Source of the DNA: Melioribacteraceae bacterium
GTDB lineage: Bacteria; Bacteroidota; Ignavibacteria; Ignavibacteriales; Melioribacteraceae
Assembly (NCBI GenBank): GCA_015486905.1
Contig: WFQV01000154.1
Span: 1 to 9,316 of the forward strand
Direction: 5' to 3'
Length of the DNA: 9,316 nucleotides
The notes beneath the pieces were generated by a model. It had not been told where the DNA came from, searched no databases, and saw only the letters and a list, made by a program, of their open reading frames with translations. Below, one piece after another: positions 1-5,942 of the stretch. Within the stretch, counting starts at the first letter, position 1. Every line of letters begins with the position of its first letter. Position numbers and translations under genes: made by a program.

Positions 1-200
1 CTCTGTTCTGTGTTCTCGGTTATCTGCATTTTTCAACTTTCAACTAATAATGAGACTAACGTCTGGCGTCTTACTTCTTGCGTCTCGCGTTTAAATATTT
101 CTCATCTCTGGTTTCTTATTTCTAATTTTTAAACCTGTACCGCAATCTTTTCACTATAAAAGCTTCTTCCTCTTTACTCGCATAAATTACTCCGTAAAAG
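1..200. other. Non-coding leader of degenerate CT-rich words
   Basis: I see no credible gene here. The first ~140 bases are built from short, drifting pyrimidine-rich words: TTCAACTT repeated at about 31-45, TCTG/TTCTC words at 1-20, and GCGTCT/CTCGCG words at 65-90. On the opposite strand this reads as GA-rich words, the same style as the spacers at 1491-1710 and 4835-4890. Bases 81-130 closely resemble 1658-1707. Bases 141-200 are plain AT-rich DNA leading into the promoter zone of the first permease. I cannot tell whether an upstream gene ends just before the window. Confidence 0.5.
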
Positions 201-226
201 TTGTAAAAAATATTTACATTTGTAAA
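201..226. promoter_or_regulatory. Candidate operator: TTTACA-TT-TGTAAA palindrome
   Basis: The arms TTTACA (213-218) and TGTAAA (221-226) form a perfect interrupted palindrome with a TT centre. Its core is TACATTTGTA, which fits the TACAnnTGTA box known for the BlaI/MecI/CopY repressor family. A further TGTAAA (202-207) can pair with the central TTTACA, giving a second, overlapping inverted repeat. Bases 215-222 (TACATTTG) also fit the Bacteroidota -7 promoter element TAnnTTTG, but I see no convincing -33 element. The site lies about 40 bases before the GTG of the first permease, where a promoter or operator is expected. Which regulator would bind is unknown, and none is encoded here. Confidence 0.35.
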
Positions 227-256
227 CAGACTTAAGCAAAATTTTTTTAACAAAGC

Positions 257-261
257 GGTGA
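257..261 (+). promoter_or_regulatory. Ribosome binding site supporting a GTG start
   Basis: GGTGA, part of the AAGGAGGTGA consensus, lies 4 bases before the GTG at 266. The spacing is short. This GTG is the only start that keeps the conserved N-terminal 'LAWRN.WRNKRR' segment at the same position as in the second permease, so the site and the homology agree. Confidence 0.45.
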
Positions 262-265
262 CTCC

Positions 266-1489
266 GTGCTTACAAAATTAGCCTGGCGTAACCTTTGGCG
301 GAATAAAAGGCGCTCTATTCTAACCCTCTTTGCTATTGTGTTCGCTACGATGGTCTCCGTTGCTATGAGAGGTTTTCAAAAAGGGACCTACGCAGTAAAT
401 ATCCGTTATGCGGCAAAACTATTTTCCGGTTACCTGGAAATTCAAAAAGACGGTTTTCAGGAAAACCCCTCGTTGAGAAAAAGTTTCTTAGTTAGCGATT
501 CTCTCAAAAAACTTTTAGCCTCCGCTCCGTCGGTAATTGGTTTTGCACCGCGGATTTCCGGCAGCGGTTTAATTAGTTTCAAGAACAGCTCGCAGGGTGC
601 GGTTATTTTCGGTGTTTCACCGAAAGCGGAAGAACGGACCTCCACATTTATGAAAAGAATCAAGGATGGCAAATTTTTTACCCGGGAAAATTCTTACAAC
701 ATTGTAGTCGGTTTTAAACTGTTGGAAAATCTTCACGCTCATATCGGCGATATGGTTGTTGTGCTTGCACAAGGTTTGGACGGCTCGATGGGCAACTTAA
801 AATTTAAGATTGTCGGCACCTCCCGCTTCGGCAATCCGCAAATGGATGAAATGGCTGTCTTTATGGGTCGCCCGGCTGCCGACGAACTTCTGGCAATGTA
901 CGGACGGGTTAATTTAATTGCAATCAATTTAAAGTCGTTGGCTGACATTCCCGACGTTAAAGAATACCTCAAAGCACGGCTTCCGCAAAAAGATTTGAAA
1001 GTTCTGGATTGGTCGGAGGTGATGCCCGATATGAAACAATCGATTGAGTTGGACAATATCGGCGGAATTTTGGACCTCTCCATTCTCATACTAATTGTTG
1101 CATTCGGAATTTTAAATACCGTTCTGATGTCAGTAACCGAGCGGTTTAATGAATTCGGGATTTCCCTTTCAATAGGAATGCCTCAATCAAAATTAGTGCT
1201 GACGGTTCTGCTTGAAACGGGCTTCCTCGCACTTCTGGGAATAATTTTAGGCGATGTTCTCGCTTACGGAATTAATTATTATTTTATGAACTATCCCATT
1301 CACTTCGGCAGTGAGATTCAAAAACTTTACGAAATTTACGGTTTTCTGCCGGTGATGAAATCGACGGTGAGGTTTTCAATATTTTTTAACTCATCGATAA
1401 TAATTTTAATTGTTTCGGTAGTAGCCGCAATTTATCCGGCTTACAAAGTTTACAAATTAGAACCCTTGAAAGGAATACGATACACGTAA
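266..1489 (+). CDS. ABC transporter permease 1, FtsX/LolC-E/MacB-like
   Basis: This is an inner-membrane permease subunit of a MacB/Lol-type ABC transporter, 407 aa, close to the usual ~400 aa. It has the family layout: a basic N-terminus (LAWRNLWRNKRR, residues 5-16), TM1 at ~17-35, a large periplasmic domain at ~36-265 (MacB_PCD-like), then the FtsX domain with TM2 ~267-289, TM3 ~310-335 and TM4 ~371-391. Between TM2 and TM3 lies the cytoplasmic coupling segment TERFNEFGISLSIGM (291-305), and the C-terminus carries the typical YPAYKVYKLEPLKGIRY tail. Such proteins pass ATPase movement to the periplasm rather than moving substrate through a membrane channel. It starts with GTG. Permease 2 is a clear paralogue, so the two probably form a heterodimer as LolC and LolE do. 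The substrate cannot be read from sequence: lipoprotein, lipid or peptide are all possible. Confidence 0.9.
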   Translation: MLTKLAWRNLWRNKRRSILTLFAIVFATMVSVAMRGFQKGTYAVNIRYAAKLFSGYLEIQKDGFQENPSLRKSFLVSDSLKKLLASAPSVIGFAPRISGSGLISFKNSSQGAVIFGVSPKAEERTSTFMKRIKDGKFFTRENSYNIVVGFKLLENLHAHIGDMVVVLAQGLDGSMGNLKFKIVGTSRFGNPQMDEMAVFMGRPAADELLAMYGRVNLIAINLKSLADIPDVKEYLKARLPQKDLKVLDWSEVMPDMKQSIELDNIGGILDLSILILIVAFGILNTVLMSVTERFNEFGISLSIGMPQSKLVLTVLLETGFLALLGIILGDVLAYGINYYFMNYPIHFGSEIQKLYEIYGFLPVMKSTVRFSIFFNSSIIILIVSVVAAIYPAYKVYKLEPLKGIRYT

Positions 1490-1490
1490 T

Positions 1491-1560
1491 TTAATTAGAA
1501 TGAAGAAGTTAGAATATAGAAGTTAGAATATAGAATTTAGAATGGAGAATTTAGAATGGA
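1491..1560. repeat. 14-bp tandem repeat array, five units
   Basis: Two bases after the permease 1 stop codon, a 14-bp unit is repeated head to tail. Units 1505-1518 and 1519-1532 are identical (GAAGTTAGAATATA). Units 1533-1546 and 1547-1560 are identical to each other (GAATTTAGAATGGA) and differ from the first pair at three positions. Bases 1491-1504 (TTAATTAGAATGAA) are a more diverged unit, and GAATGG at 1561-1566 looks like the start of a sixth. The shared core is TTAGAAT. The period is not a multiple of three, and no reading frame through it looks coding. The paired-identical structure suggests recent stepwise duplication, probably by replication slippage. Confidence 0.85.
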
Positions 1561-1764
1561 GAATGGTGTTAAATATTTTGAGGTTAAAATTTTAAGTTTC
1601 TCAAAAAACAAAGAGTTGCGAGTGGTTAATATTTTGCGTTCTGAGTATCGCTTATTTCATCTCGCATTTAACAATTTCTCATTTCTCGTTTCTTCTTTCT
1701 TATTTCCCAAAATTTTTCGAATAGTAATTGGCGGCTGCTTTCCTTTAAATATTAAGGTGGGAAA
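1561..1764. other. Non-coding spacer between the two permease genes
   Basis: The spacer continues after the tandem array and holds no convincing gene. From 1651 to about 1710 it turns strongly pyrimidine-rich (TTTCTCATTTCTCGTTTC-like words). On the other strand these are GA-rich words similar to the array itself, so the spacer is loosely a mirror: GA-rich on the left, CT-rich on the right. Bases 1658-1707 match 81-130. A Shine-Dalgarno-like AAGGTGG (1754-1760) sits 4 bases before the ATG of permease 2. I see no clear terminator and no strong promoter, so I cannot tell whether permease 2 has its own promoter or depends on read-through. Confidence 0.5.
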
Positions 1765-2979
1765 ATGCTTTTAAAATTAGCTTGGCGGAATATTTGGCGG
1801 AACAAAAGGCGCTCGCTCATTGTGGTAGGCTCCGTTGTTGTAGGTGTGATTGCAGCAATTTTAATGGATGCCTTACAGGGCGGGATGATTCACCAAATGC
1901 TTTTTAATCAAATCAATCTTAATGTCTCGAATGTTCAAATTCACAAGAAAGGATTCCGCGACAAAAAGAACGTCGGCAACTTTATTGCCAACCCTTCCGA
2001 GGTTGAAGCCATTCTGAAAAAACAACCGCATGTAAAGTACTACAGTAAGAGAGTAATAACCTTCGGCTTGCTCAGCAGTTCGGACAATTCCGCCGGGGTT
2101 TTTATTTACGGCATTAATCCCTCAAAGGAAAAATTTATTTCCATTATTGGGAAGTCAATTGTGAAGGGTAAATACTTCACCGGCGGACAGCGGGAGATTG
2201 TGCTTAGCAAAAAATTAGCCGAGAAACTGAACGTCTGTCTCGGCGACAAAGTTGTTGCAATGGCTAACACTCCGAGCGGTTCAATCGGTTCGGATGTTTT
2301 CCGCGTTGTAGGAATTTTCAAAACGGCAAGTTCGGAATTCGACAAGACAACGATTTTCATTCCTTTACCCATTGCGCAAAGAATGCTGAACATCAAAGGC
2401 AAAGTTCACGAGTTTGCGATAATTACTGACAAATACGAAAACGCCGGGGTGGTTGCAAAATCACTTCGTAAAAAACTCGACGACAAATTCGAAGCCTTTT
2501 CTTACACGGAACTTCTCCCGTTATTGGTTTTGCAGATGGATTTGTACAAGCAGCTTTTGGTCATCGTTAATTTAATTATTGCGCTTGCATTGATTTTCGG
2601 AATAATCAACGCAATGCTGATGGCTGTTTACGAACGCATTCAGGAGATAGGTGTGCTTATGTCAATTGGAATGAAGAACAGCAAAATTTTTTCAATGATA
2701 CTTACCGAGGCTTTTATTATCGGTGTACTGGGAACCATAGTGGGCTTAATCTTAGGTTACGGCATTAATGACATTCTCCTTTCCGGCGGGGTGGATTTGC
2801 GCTGGTTCGCCGAAAGCCTTTCTTCGTTCGGTGTGGGCGCAATCATCTACCCGAAACTCTCGCTCGAAAACTTCATTCAAATAATCATTATCATACCGCT
2901 GGTTTCGGTAATAGGCGCCGCTTATCCGGCATTCAAAGCAATAAGATTAGAACCTGTTTCGGCAATAAGATATGTTTAG
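1765..2979 (+). CDS. ABC transporter permease 2, FtsX/LolC-E/MacB-like
   Basis: This is the second permease subunit, 404 aa, with the same plan as permease 1. It has a basic N-terminus (LAWRNIWRNKRR, 5-16), TM1 ~17-35, a periplasmic domain ~36-262, TM2 ~264-288, TM3 ~309-335 and TM4 ~369-389. The coupling segment YERIQEIGVLMSIGM (289-303) matches the family pattern ERxxEIGxxxxIG more closely than permease 1 does, and the C-terminus YPAFKAIRLEPVSAIRYV is canonical. The first 50 bases are 84% identical to the start of permease 1 by my count, while the periplasmic domains have diverged, which fits an old duplication with split roles. Start: ATG with AAGGTGG 4 bases upstream. The ATPase gene follows after nine bases, so the two are surely co-transcribed. 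It probably pairs with permease 1 as a LolC/LolE-like heterodimer. The substrate is unknown. Confidence 0.9.
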   Translation: MLLKLAWRNIWRNKRRSLIVVGSVVVGVIAAILMDALQGGMIHQMLFNQINLNVSNVQIHKKGFRDKKNVGNFIANPSEVEAILKKQPHVKYYSKRVITFGLLSSSDNSAGVFIYGINPSKEKFISIIGKSIVKGKYFTGGQREIVLSKKLAEKLNVCLGDKVVAMANTPSGSIGSDVFRVVGIFKTASSEFDKTTIFIPLPIAQRMLNIKGKVHEFAIITDKYENAGVVAKSLRKKLDDKFEAFSYTELLPLLVLQMDLYKQLLVIVNLIIALALIFGIINAMLMAVYERIQEIGVLMSIGMKNSKIFSMILTEAFIIGVLGTIVGLILGYGINDILLSGGVDLRWFAESLSSFGVGAIIYPKLSLENFIQIIIIIPLVSVIGAAYPAFKAIRLEPVSAIRYV

Positions 2980-2988
2980 GGGAATAAA

Positions 2989-3666
2989 ATGGAAATAATT
3001 AAAAGTGAAAATTTAGAGAAGATTTACCACGACAACGGCGTGCCCGTTCATGCTTTAAAGGGAATAAATCTTACAATTGACAAAGGTGAGTTTACCGTAA
3101 TTGCCGGTCCCTCCGGCTCCGGGAAAACCACCTTGCTAAACCTGCTCGGCGCTTTGGACAAACCGACAAAAGGGAAGGTATCTTTCTACGGCGAGGATGT
3201 TTACAGCAAAAAGCGTAAAGAGCTTTCACGCCTCCGCCTTTCAAAGTTCGGCTTCGTTTTTCAAGCCTACAATTTAATCCCCGTTTTGACCGCACTTGAA
3301 AACATCGAGTTCAGCATGATGCTTTTGGGAATAGCCGAAAAACAAAGGCACGAAAAAGCAATGAAGTTAATGGAAGAATTGGGAATTGGCGAGCTTGCCG
3401 ATAAACGCCCTAACGAAATGAGCGGCGGTCAGCAGCAAAGGGTTGCGGTCGTGAGGGCTATTGTTAACGACCCCGAGGTTGTTTTTGCAGACGAACCCAC
3501 GGCTAACTTGGATTCAAAAACCGGTGCTAACCTGTTAGATTTAATGCAAGAGATGAACGAAAAGAAAAACATTACTTTTATTTTTTCTTCACACGACAAG
3601 CAGGTAATGGAAAGAGCCAAGAGGCTTTTGATTTTAAAAGACGGATTACTGGAAAGCGACGAATAA
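2989..3666 (+). CDS. ABC transporter ATP-binding protein, LolD/MacB type
   Basis: This is the cytoplasmic ATPase that powers the two preceding permeases. At 225 aa it has the normal length for a stand-alone LolD-type subunit. All nucleotide-binding motifs are present: Walker A GPSGSGKTT (40-48), Q-loop Gln in VFQAYNLIP (Q92), signature MSGGQQQR (144-151; Met replaces the usual Leu, a common variant in this family), Walker B VVFADEP with catalytic Glu169, D-loop NLD (173-175) and switch His202 in SSHD. The VFQAYNLIP...TALENIE stretch and SGGQQQRVAVVRA are typical of the MacB/LolD/FtsE clade. AGGGGA at 2978-2983 precedes the ATG by 5 bases. The stop codon shares one base with the start of the downstream outer-membrane gene (TAATG), implying translational coupling. 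Which member of the clade it is, and what it exports, cannot be decided from the ATPase. Confidence 0.95.
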   Translation: MEIIKSENLEKIYHDNGVPVHALKGINLTIDKGEFTVIAGPSGSGKTTLLNLLGALDKPTKGKVSFYGEDVYSKKRKELSRLRLSKFGFVFQAYNLIPVLTALENIEFSMMLLGIAEKQRHEKAMKLMEELGIGELADKRPNEMSGGQQQRVAVVRAIVNDPEVVFADEPTANLDSKTGANLLDLMQEMNEKKNITFIFSSHDKQVMERAKRLLILKDGLLESDE

Positions 3667-4820
3667 TGAAAAATTTTTTCGCCTTAATTTTTACTCTTAT
3701 TGTTGTCTCTAATATTACATCTTTTGCGCAACCCGATTACGACTTCGAGGGCTATTTCCAGAATTTACCCGTCGTGCAATTTATTCCTTCGGAGCTTTCG
3801 AATCTTTACGGCGTAAGCAAAACACTTGAACTAAATCTCGCCAGAGTCAGATTAAAACCGGTCATTTACCTTTGGGAAAACGGCAGGTTAAACATAGCAG
3901 CGGAATCGGACATTCTTCTTTACAAGAATTTAACCGGCTTTTTCAACTTAACAGATGAAAAGACTAATCGCCAAATAGTTAAATTAAAATGGCAGTCAAA
4001 AGGCAAGAACTATTCCTTCCTTAATTTTATTGACCGCTTTTACTTCCGGCAAGGCTTTGACTGGGGAAATATTACAATCGGCAGACAGAGAATTTCCTGG
4101 GGCACTGGGCGTATTTGGAACCCTACGGATTTATTTAATCCCATTAACCCGACAACGTTTTACAAAATCGAAAAAGACGGTGCCGATGCAATTTCAACAA
4201 AAATTACGCTTGGTAATTTTACCGATTTGAATTTTGTATTTAATCCGCAAACAGATTTCTCCCAAAGCAATTACGGTTTCCGCTTCCGAACAAATATTTT
4301 TGAATACGATTTTTCAATCATGGGCGGTAGATTCGATGGACGCAACGTGCTGGGTGGTGATTTCGCCGGCAACTTGTACGAGGCGGGAATTCGCGGCGAA
4401 GGCATTTACTACAAACCCGGTCAAAATAATGAAAAGGGGTTTTTGAAATTCATCCTCGGCATCGATTACCAATTCACTTCAAAATTTTATGCGCTGGCGG
4501 AATATCATTACAACGGCGAAGGAAAATTAAAAAAAACTGATTACGAACTTCAGCGTTTAATGAAAGGGGAAATACTCAATTTGAGTAAAAGCTACTTGGC
4601 GGTAAGTGCAATGTACAACGCTACACCGCTATTGAATTTAACCTTTACCAACATTAATAATTTGGTTGACGGCAGCTCACTTTTCGGATTTAGGGGAGAT
4701 TATTCGTTAAGCGAAAACTCATATCTGGATTTTGGCGCACAGTACTTCCTCGGCGAAAAGTTCAGCGAATATTGGTACTACCCCTCTTCCCTCTATCTTC
4801 TTTTCGAATACTATTTCTAA
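3666..4820 (+). CDS. Outer-membrane beta-barrel protein of the ABC cluster
   Basis: This is an exported 384-aa protein, probably an outer-membrane barrel. It has a signal peptide (basic MKNFF, hydrophobic core to ~residue 17, likely cleavage SFA21|Q22), many alternating polar/aromatic strands after residue ~110, and a final segment (SSLYLLFEYYF) with the terminal Phe and alternating aromatics of a BAM-recognised beta-signal. The most distinctive part is at ~138-159: GRQRISWGTG followed by RIWNPTDLFNP. This recalls the R-Q-x(3)-WG-x-G element in porin-like families such as DUF1302 and alginate-export-like barrels. That resemblance is from memory and family membership is uncertain. Residues ~22-60 (ending VSKTLELNLARVRLKP) may form a short periplasmic plug or an early strand. 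The start overlaps the ATPase stop by one base, so it is made together with the ABC subunits and probably serves the same transport route. Confidence 0.8.
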   Translation: MKNFFALIFTLIVVSNITSFAQPDYDFEGYFQNLPVVQFIPSELSNLYGVSKTLELNLARVRLKPVIYLWENGRLNIAAESDILLYKNLTGFFNLTDEKTNRQIVKLKWQSKGKNYSFLNFIDRFYFRQGFDWGNITIGRQRISWGTGRIWNPTDLFNPINPTTFYKIEKDGADAISTKITLGNFTDLNFVFNPQTDFSQSNYGFRFRTNIFEYDFSIMGGRFDGRNVLGGDFAGNLYEAGIRGEGIYYKPGQNNEKGFLKFILGIDYQFTSKFYALAEYHYNGEGKLKKTDYELQRLMKGEILNLSKSYLAVSAMYNATPLLNLTFTNINNLVDGSSLFGFRGDYSLSENSYLDFGAQYFLGEKFSEYWYYPSSLYLLFEYYF

Positions 4821-5087
4821 AAAAAATAATCATTGGTGAAAGGTTCAAAGTTACAGAGGCACAAAGGTTCAGAGATAGAACAGTGAACGGAAAATTTCCA
4901 GTTTTAAATTTTTAATTGAACAATATGTCTTTTTCACAGATTTTTTCAAACCACGGGTTCGCAAACCAATTCACGTAAAAGAGGAACAGACTAAGCCCTG
5001 ATTTGTAAAATCGCTAAGAAGTTAAACTTTTATTTGAACAAGAAATTATTTAACGCTAAATTTCACATTAAAAAAATAAGAAGCAAA
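4821..5087. other. Non-coding spacer before htpX
   Basis: I find no gene here. After the barrel gene stop comes an A-run without a convincing hairpin, so I call no terminator. Bases 4835-4890 consist of short purine-rich words, with AAAGGTTCA occurring twice (4839-4847 and 4863-4871, 24 bases apart). The rest is AT-rich. TTGAAC at 4916-4921 could be a -35 element, but no good -10 follows at the right distance. A small GGTT-CGCA-AACC hairpin near 4965-4980 is too short to interpret. A change of transcription unit between the barrel gene and htpX is likely from the spacing alone. Confidence 0.45.
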
Positions 5088-5942
5088 ATGAACTGGGTAA
5101 AAACATTTTTCTTGATGACGGCAATGATGCTCCTTTTCCTTTTGGTCGGCGATTTACTTGCCGGTAAAAGCGGAATGATGATTGCTTTAATATTCTCGCT
5201 TTTAATGAACTTCGGCTCGTACTGGTTCTCGGATAAAATTGTTCTTACAATGTACCGCGCGCGTGAAGCTTCACGTAATGAATTTCCCGAACTTTATCGT
5301 GTTGTTGAAAAATTAGCACACAATGCAAATCTACCTGTGCCCAGAGTTTACGTGATTAACAATCCCACACCAAACGCATTTGCTACGGGGCGCAACCCGA
5401 ACCATGCGGCGGTTGCGGTAACAACGGGAATATTAAACATTCTTAACGAAGATGAGCTCGAGGGTGTTTTGGGGCATGAACTTACACACGTAAAACACAG
5501 AGACATCCTTGTGGGCACAATAGCCGCTACCTTGGTGGGCACCATTACATTTATTGCAAGACTTGCCGGTTGGGCAATGATTTTCGGAGGTGGGCGTAAC
5601 AGCGATGACGGCGAAGGGCTTGCTTCGCTCGTTCTTTTAATTCTTTCTCCTATAGTAGCGCTTTTACTCCAGCTCGCTATTTCTCGCTCTCGTGAATATT
5701 TGGCAGACGCAGGCGGCGCGGCAATAAGCGGAAAACCTTTGGCGCTCGCTTCCGCATTGGAGAAGTTGGAATATGCCAACAAAAGAGCCCCGATGCGCAA
5801 TGCCGGAACTTCTTCGGCACACCTGTTCATTGTTAATCCGCTAAGCTCAAAATCAATTGCCAAGCTGTTTTCAACTCACCCTTCAACCGAAGAAAGAATC
5901 AGAAGATTACAAGAAATGGCAGCGGGGAGAAGACCGTATTGA
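5088..5942 (+). CDS. htpX: HtpX family membrane zinc metalloprotease
   Basis: HtpX is an inner-membrane M48 zinc protease that degrades misfolded membrane proteins as part of envelope stress control. From the ATG at 5088 it is 284 aa, within the usual ~280-300. It has the family plan: two N-terminal TM segments (~5-25 and ~28-48), a cytoplasmic part with the conserved NAFATGR (96-102), zinc motif HELTH (130-134, catalytic Glu131), two further hydrophobic segments (~145-168 and ~179-198), the third zinc ligand Glu203 in SRSREYLAD, and the C-terminal FSTHPSTEERIRRL signature. All catalytic residues are present. A TTG at 5034 would add 18 residues (KKLFNAKF...), but HtpX proteins normally begin just before the first TM segment, so I chose 5088; the purine-rich AATAAGAAG just upstream agrees. 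The next gene overlaps it by 4 bases. Confidence 0.93.
   Translation: MNWVKTFFLMTAMMLLFLLVGDLLAGKSGMMIALIFSLLMNFGSYWFSDKIVLTMYRAREASRNEFPELYRVVEKLAHNANLPVPRVYVINNPTPNAFATGRNPNHAAVAVTTGILNILNEDELEGVLGHELTHVKHRDILVGTIAATLVGTITFIARLAGWAMIFGGGRNSDDGEGLASLVLLILSPIVALLLQLAISRSREYLADAGGAAISGKPLALASALEKLEYANKRAPMRNAGTSSAHLFIVNPLSSKSIAKLFSTHPSTEERIRRLQEMAAGRRPY
5924..5930 (+). promoter_or_regulatory. Ribosome binding site fixing a TTG start
   Basis: GGGGAGA, a good Shine-Dalgarno sequence, lies 8 bases before TTG 5939, inside the end of htpX. It supports the non-ATG start of the following gene. No in-frame ATG occurs until well after the signal peptide. Confidence 0.6.

Noticed and set aside
1491..1566. 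Tandem array as a CRISPR
   Set aside because: Units abut with no unique spacers, are only 14 bp, and no cas gene is present.
1556..1774. Small + strand open frame (72 codons) between the permease genes
   Set aside because: Its start lies in the 14-bp repeats, its middle is CT-rich word DNA, the protein resembles nothing known, and it runs past the clear start of permease 2.
3666..4820. Barrel gene as a TolC-like exit duct for a MacAB pump
   Set aside because: The protein is a barrel of alternating strands ending in Phe and lacks the long helical heptad regions and internal repeat of TolC.
4963..4985. Hairpin GGTT-CGCA-AACC as a terminator
   Set aside because: The stem is only 4 bp and has no T-run after it.
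5034..5087. TTG 5034 as the htpX start, adding 18 residues
   Set aside because: The extra basic stretch is not typical of HtpX, which begins just before its first TM segment. ATG 5088 has purine-rich DNA before it.
5348..5863. 171-codon open frame on the minus strand inside htpX
   Set aside because: It lies fully antisense to a gene with all HtpX motifs. The Ser/Pro/Ala-rich translation is typical of a complementary-strand shadow.
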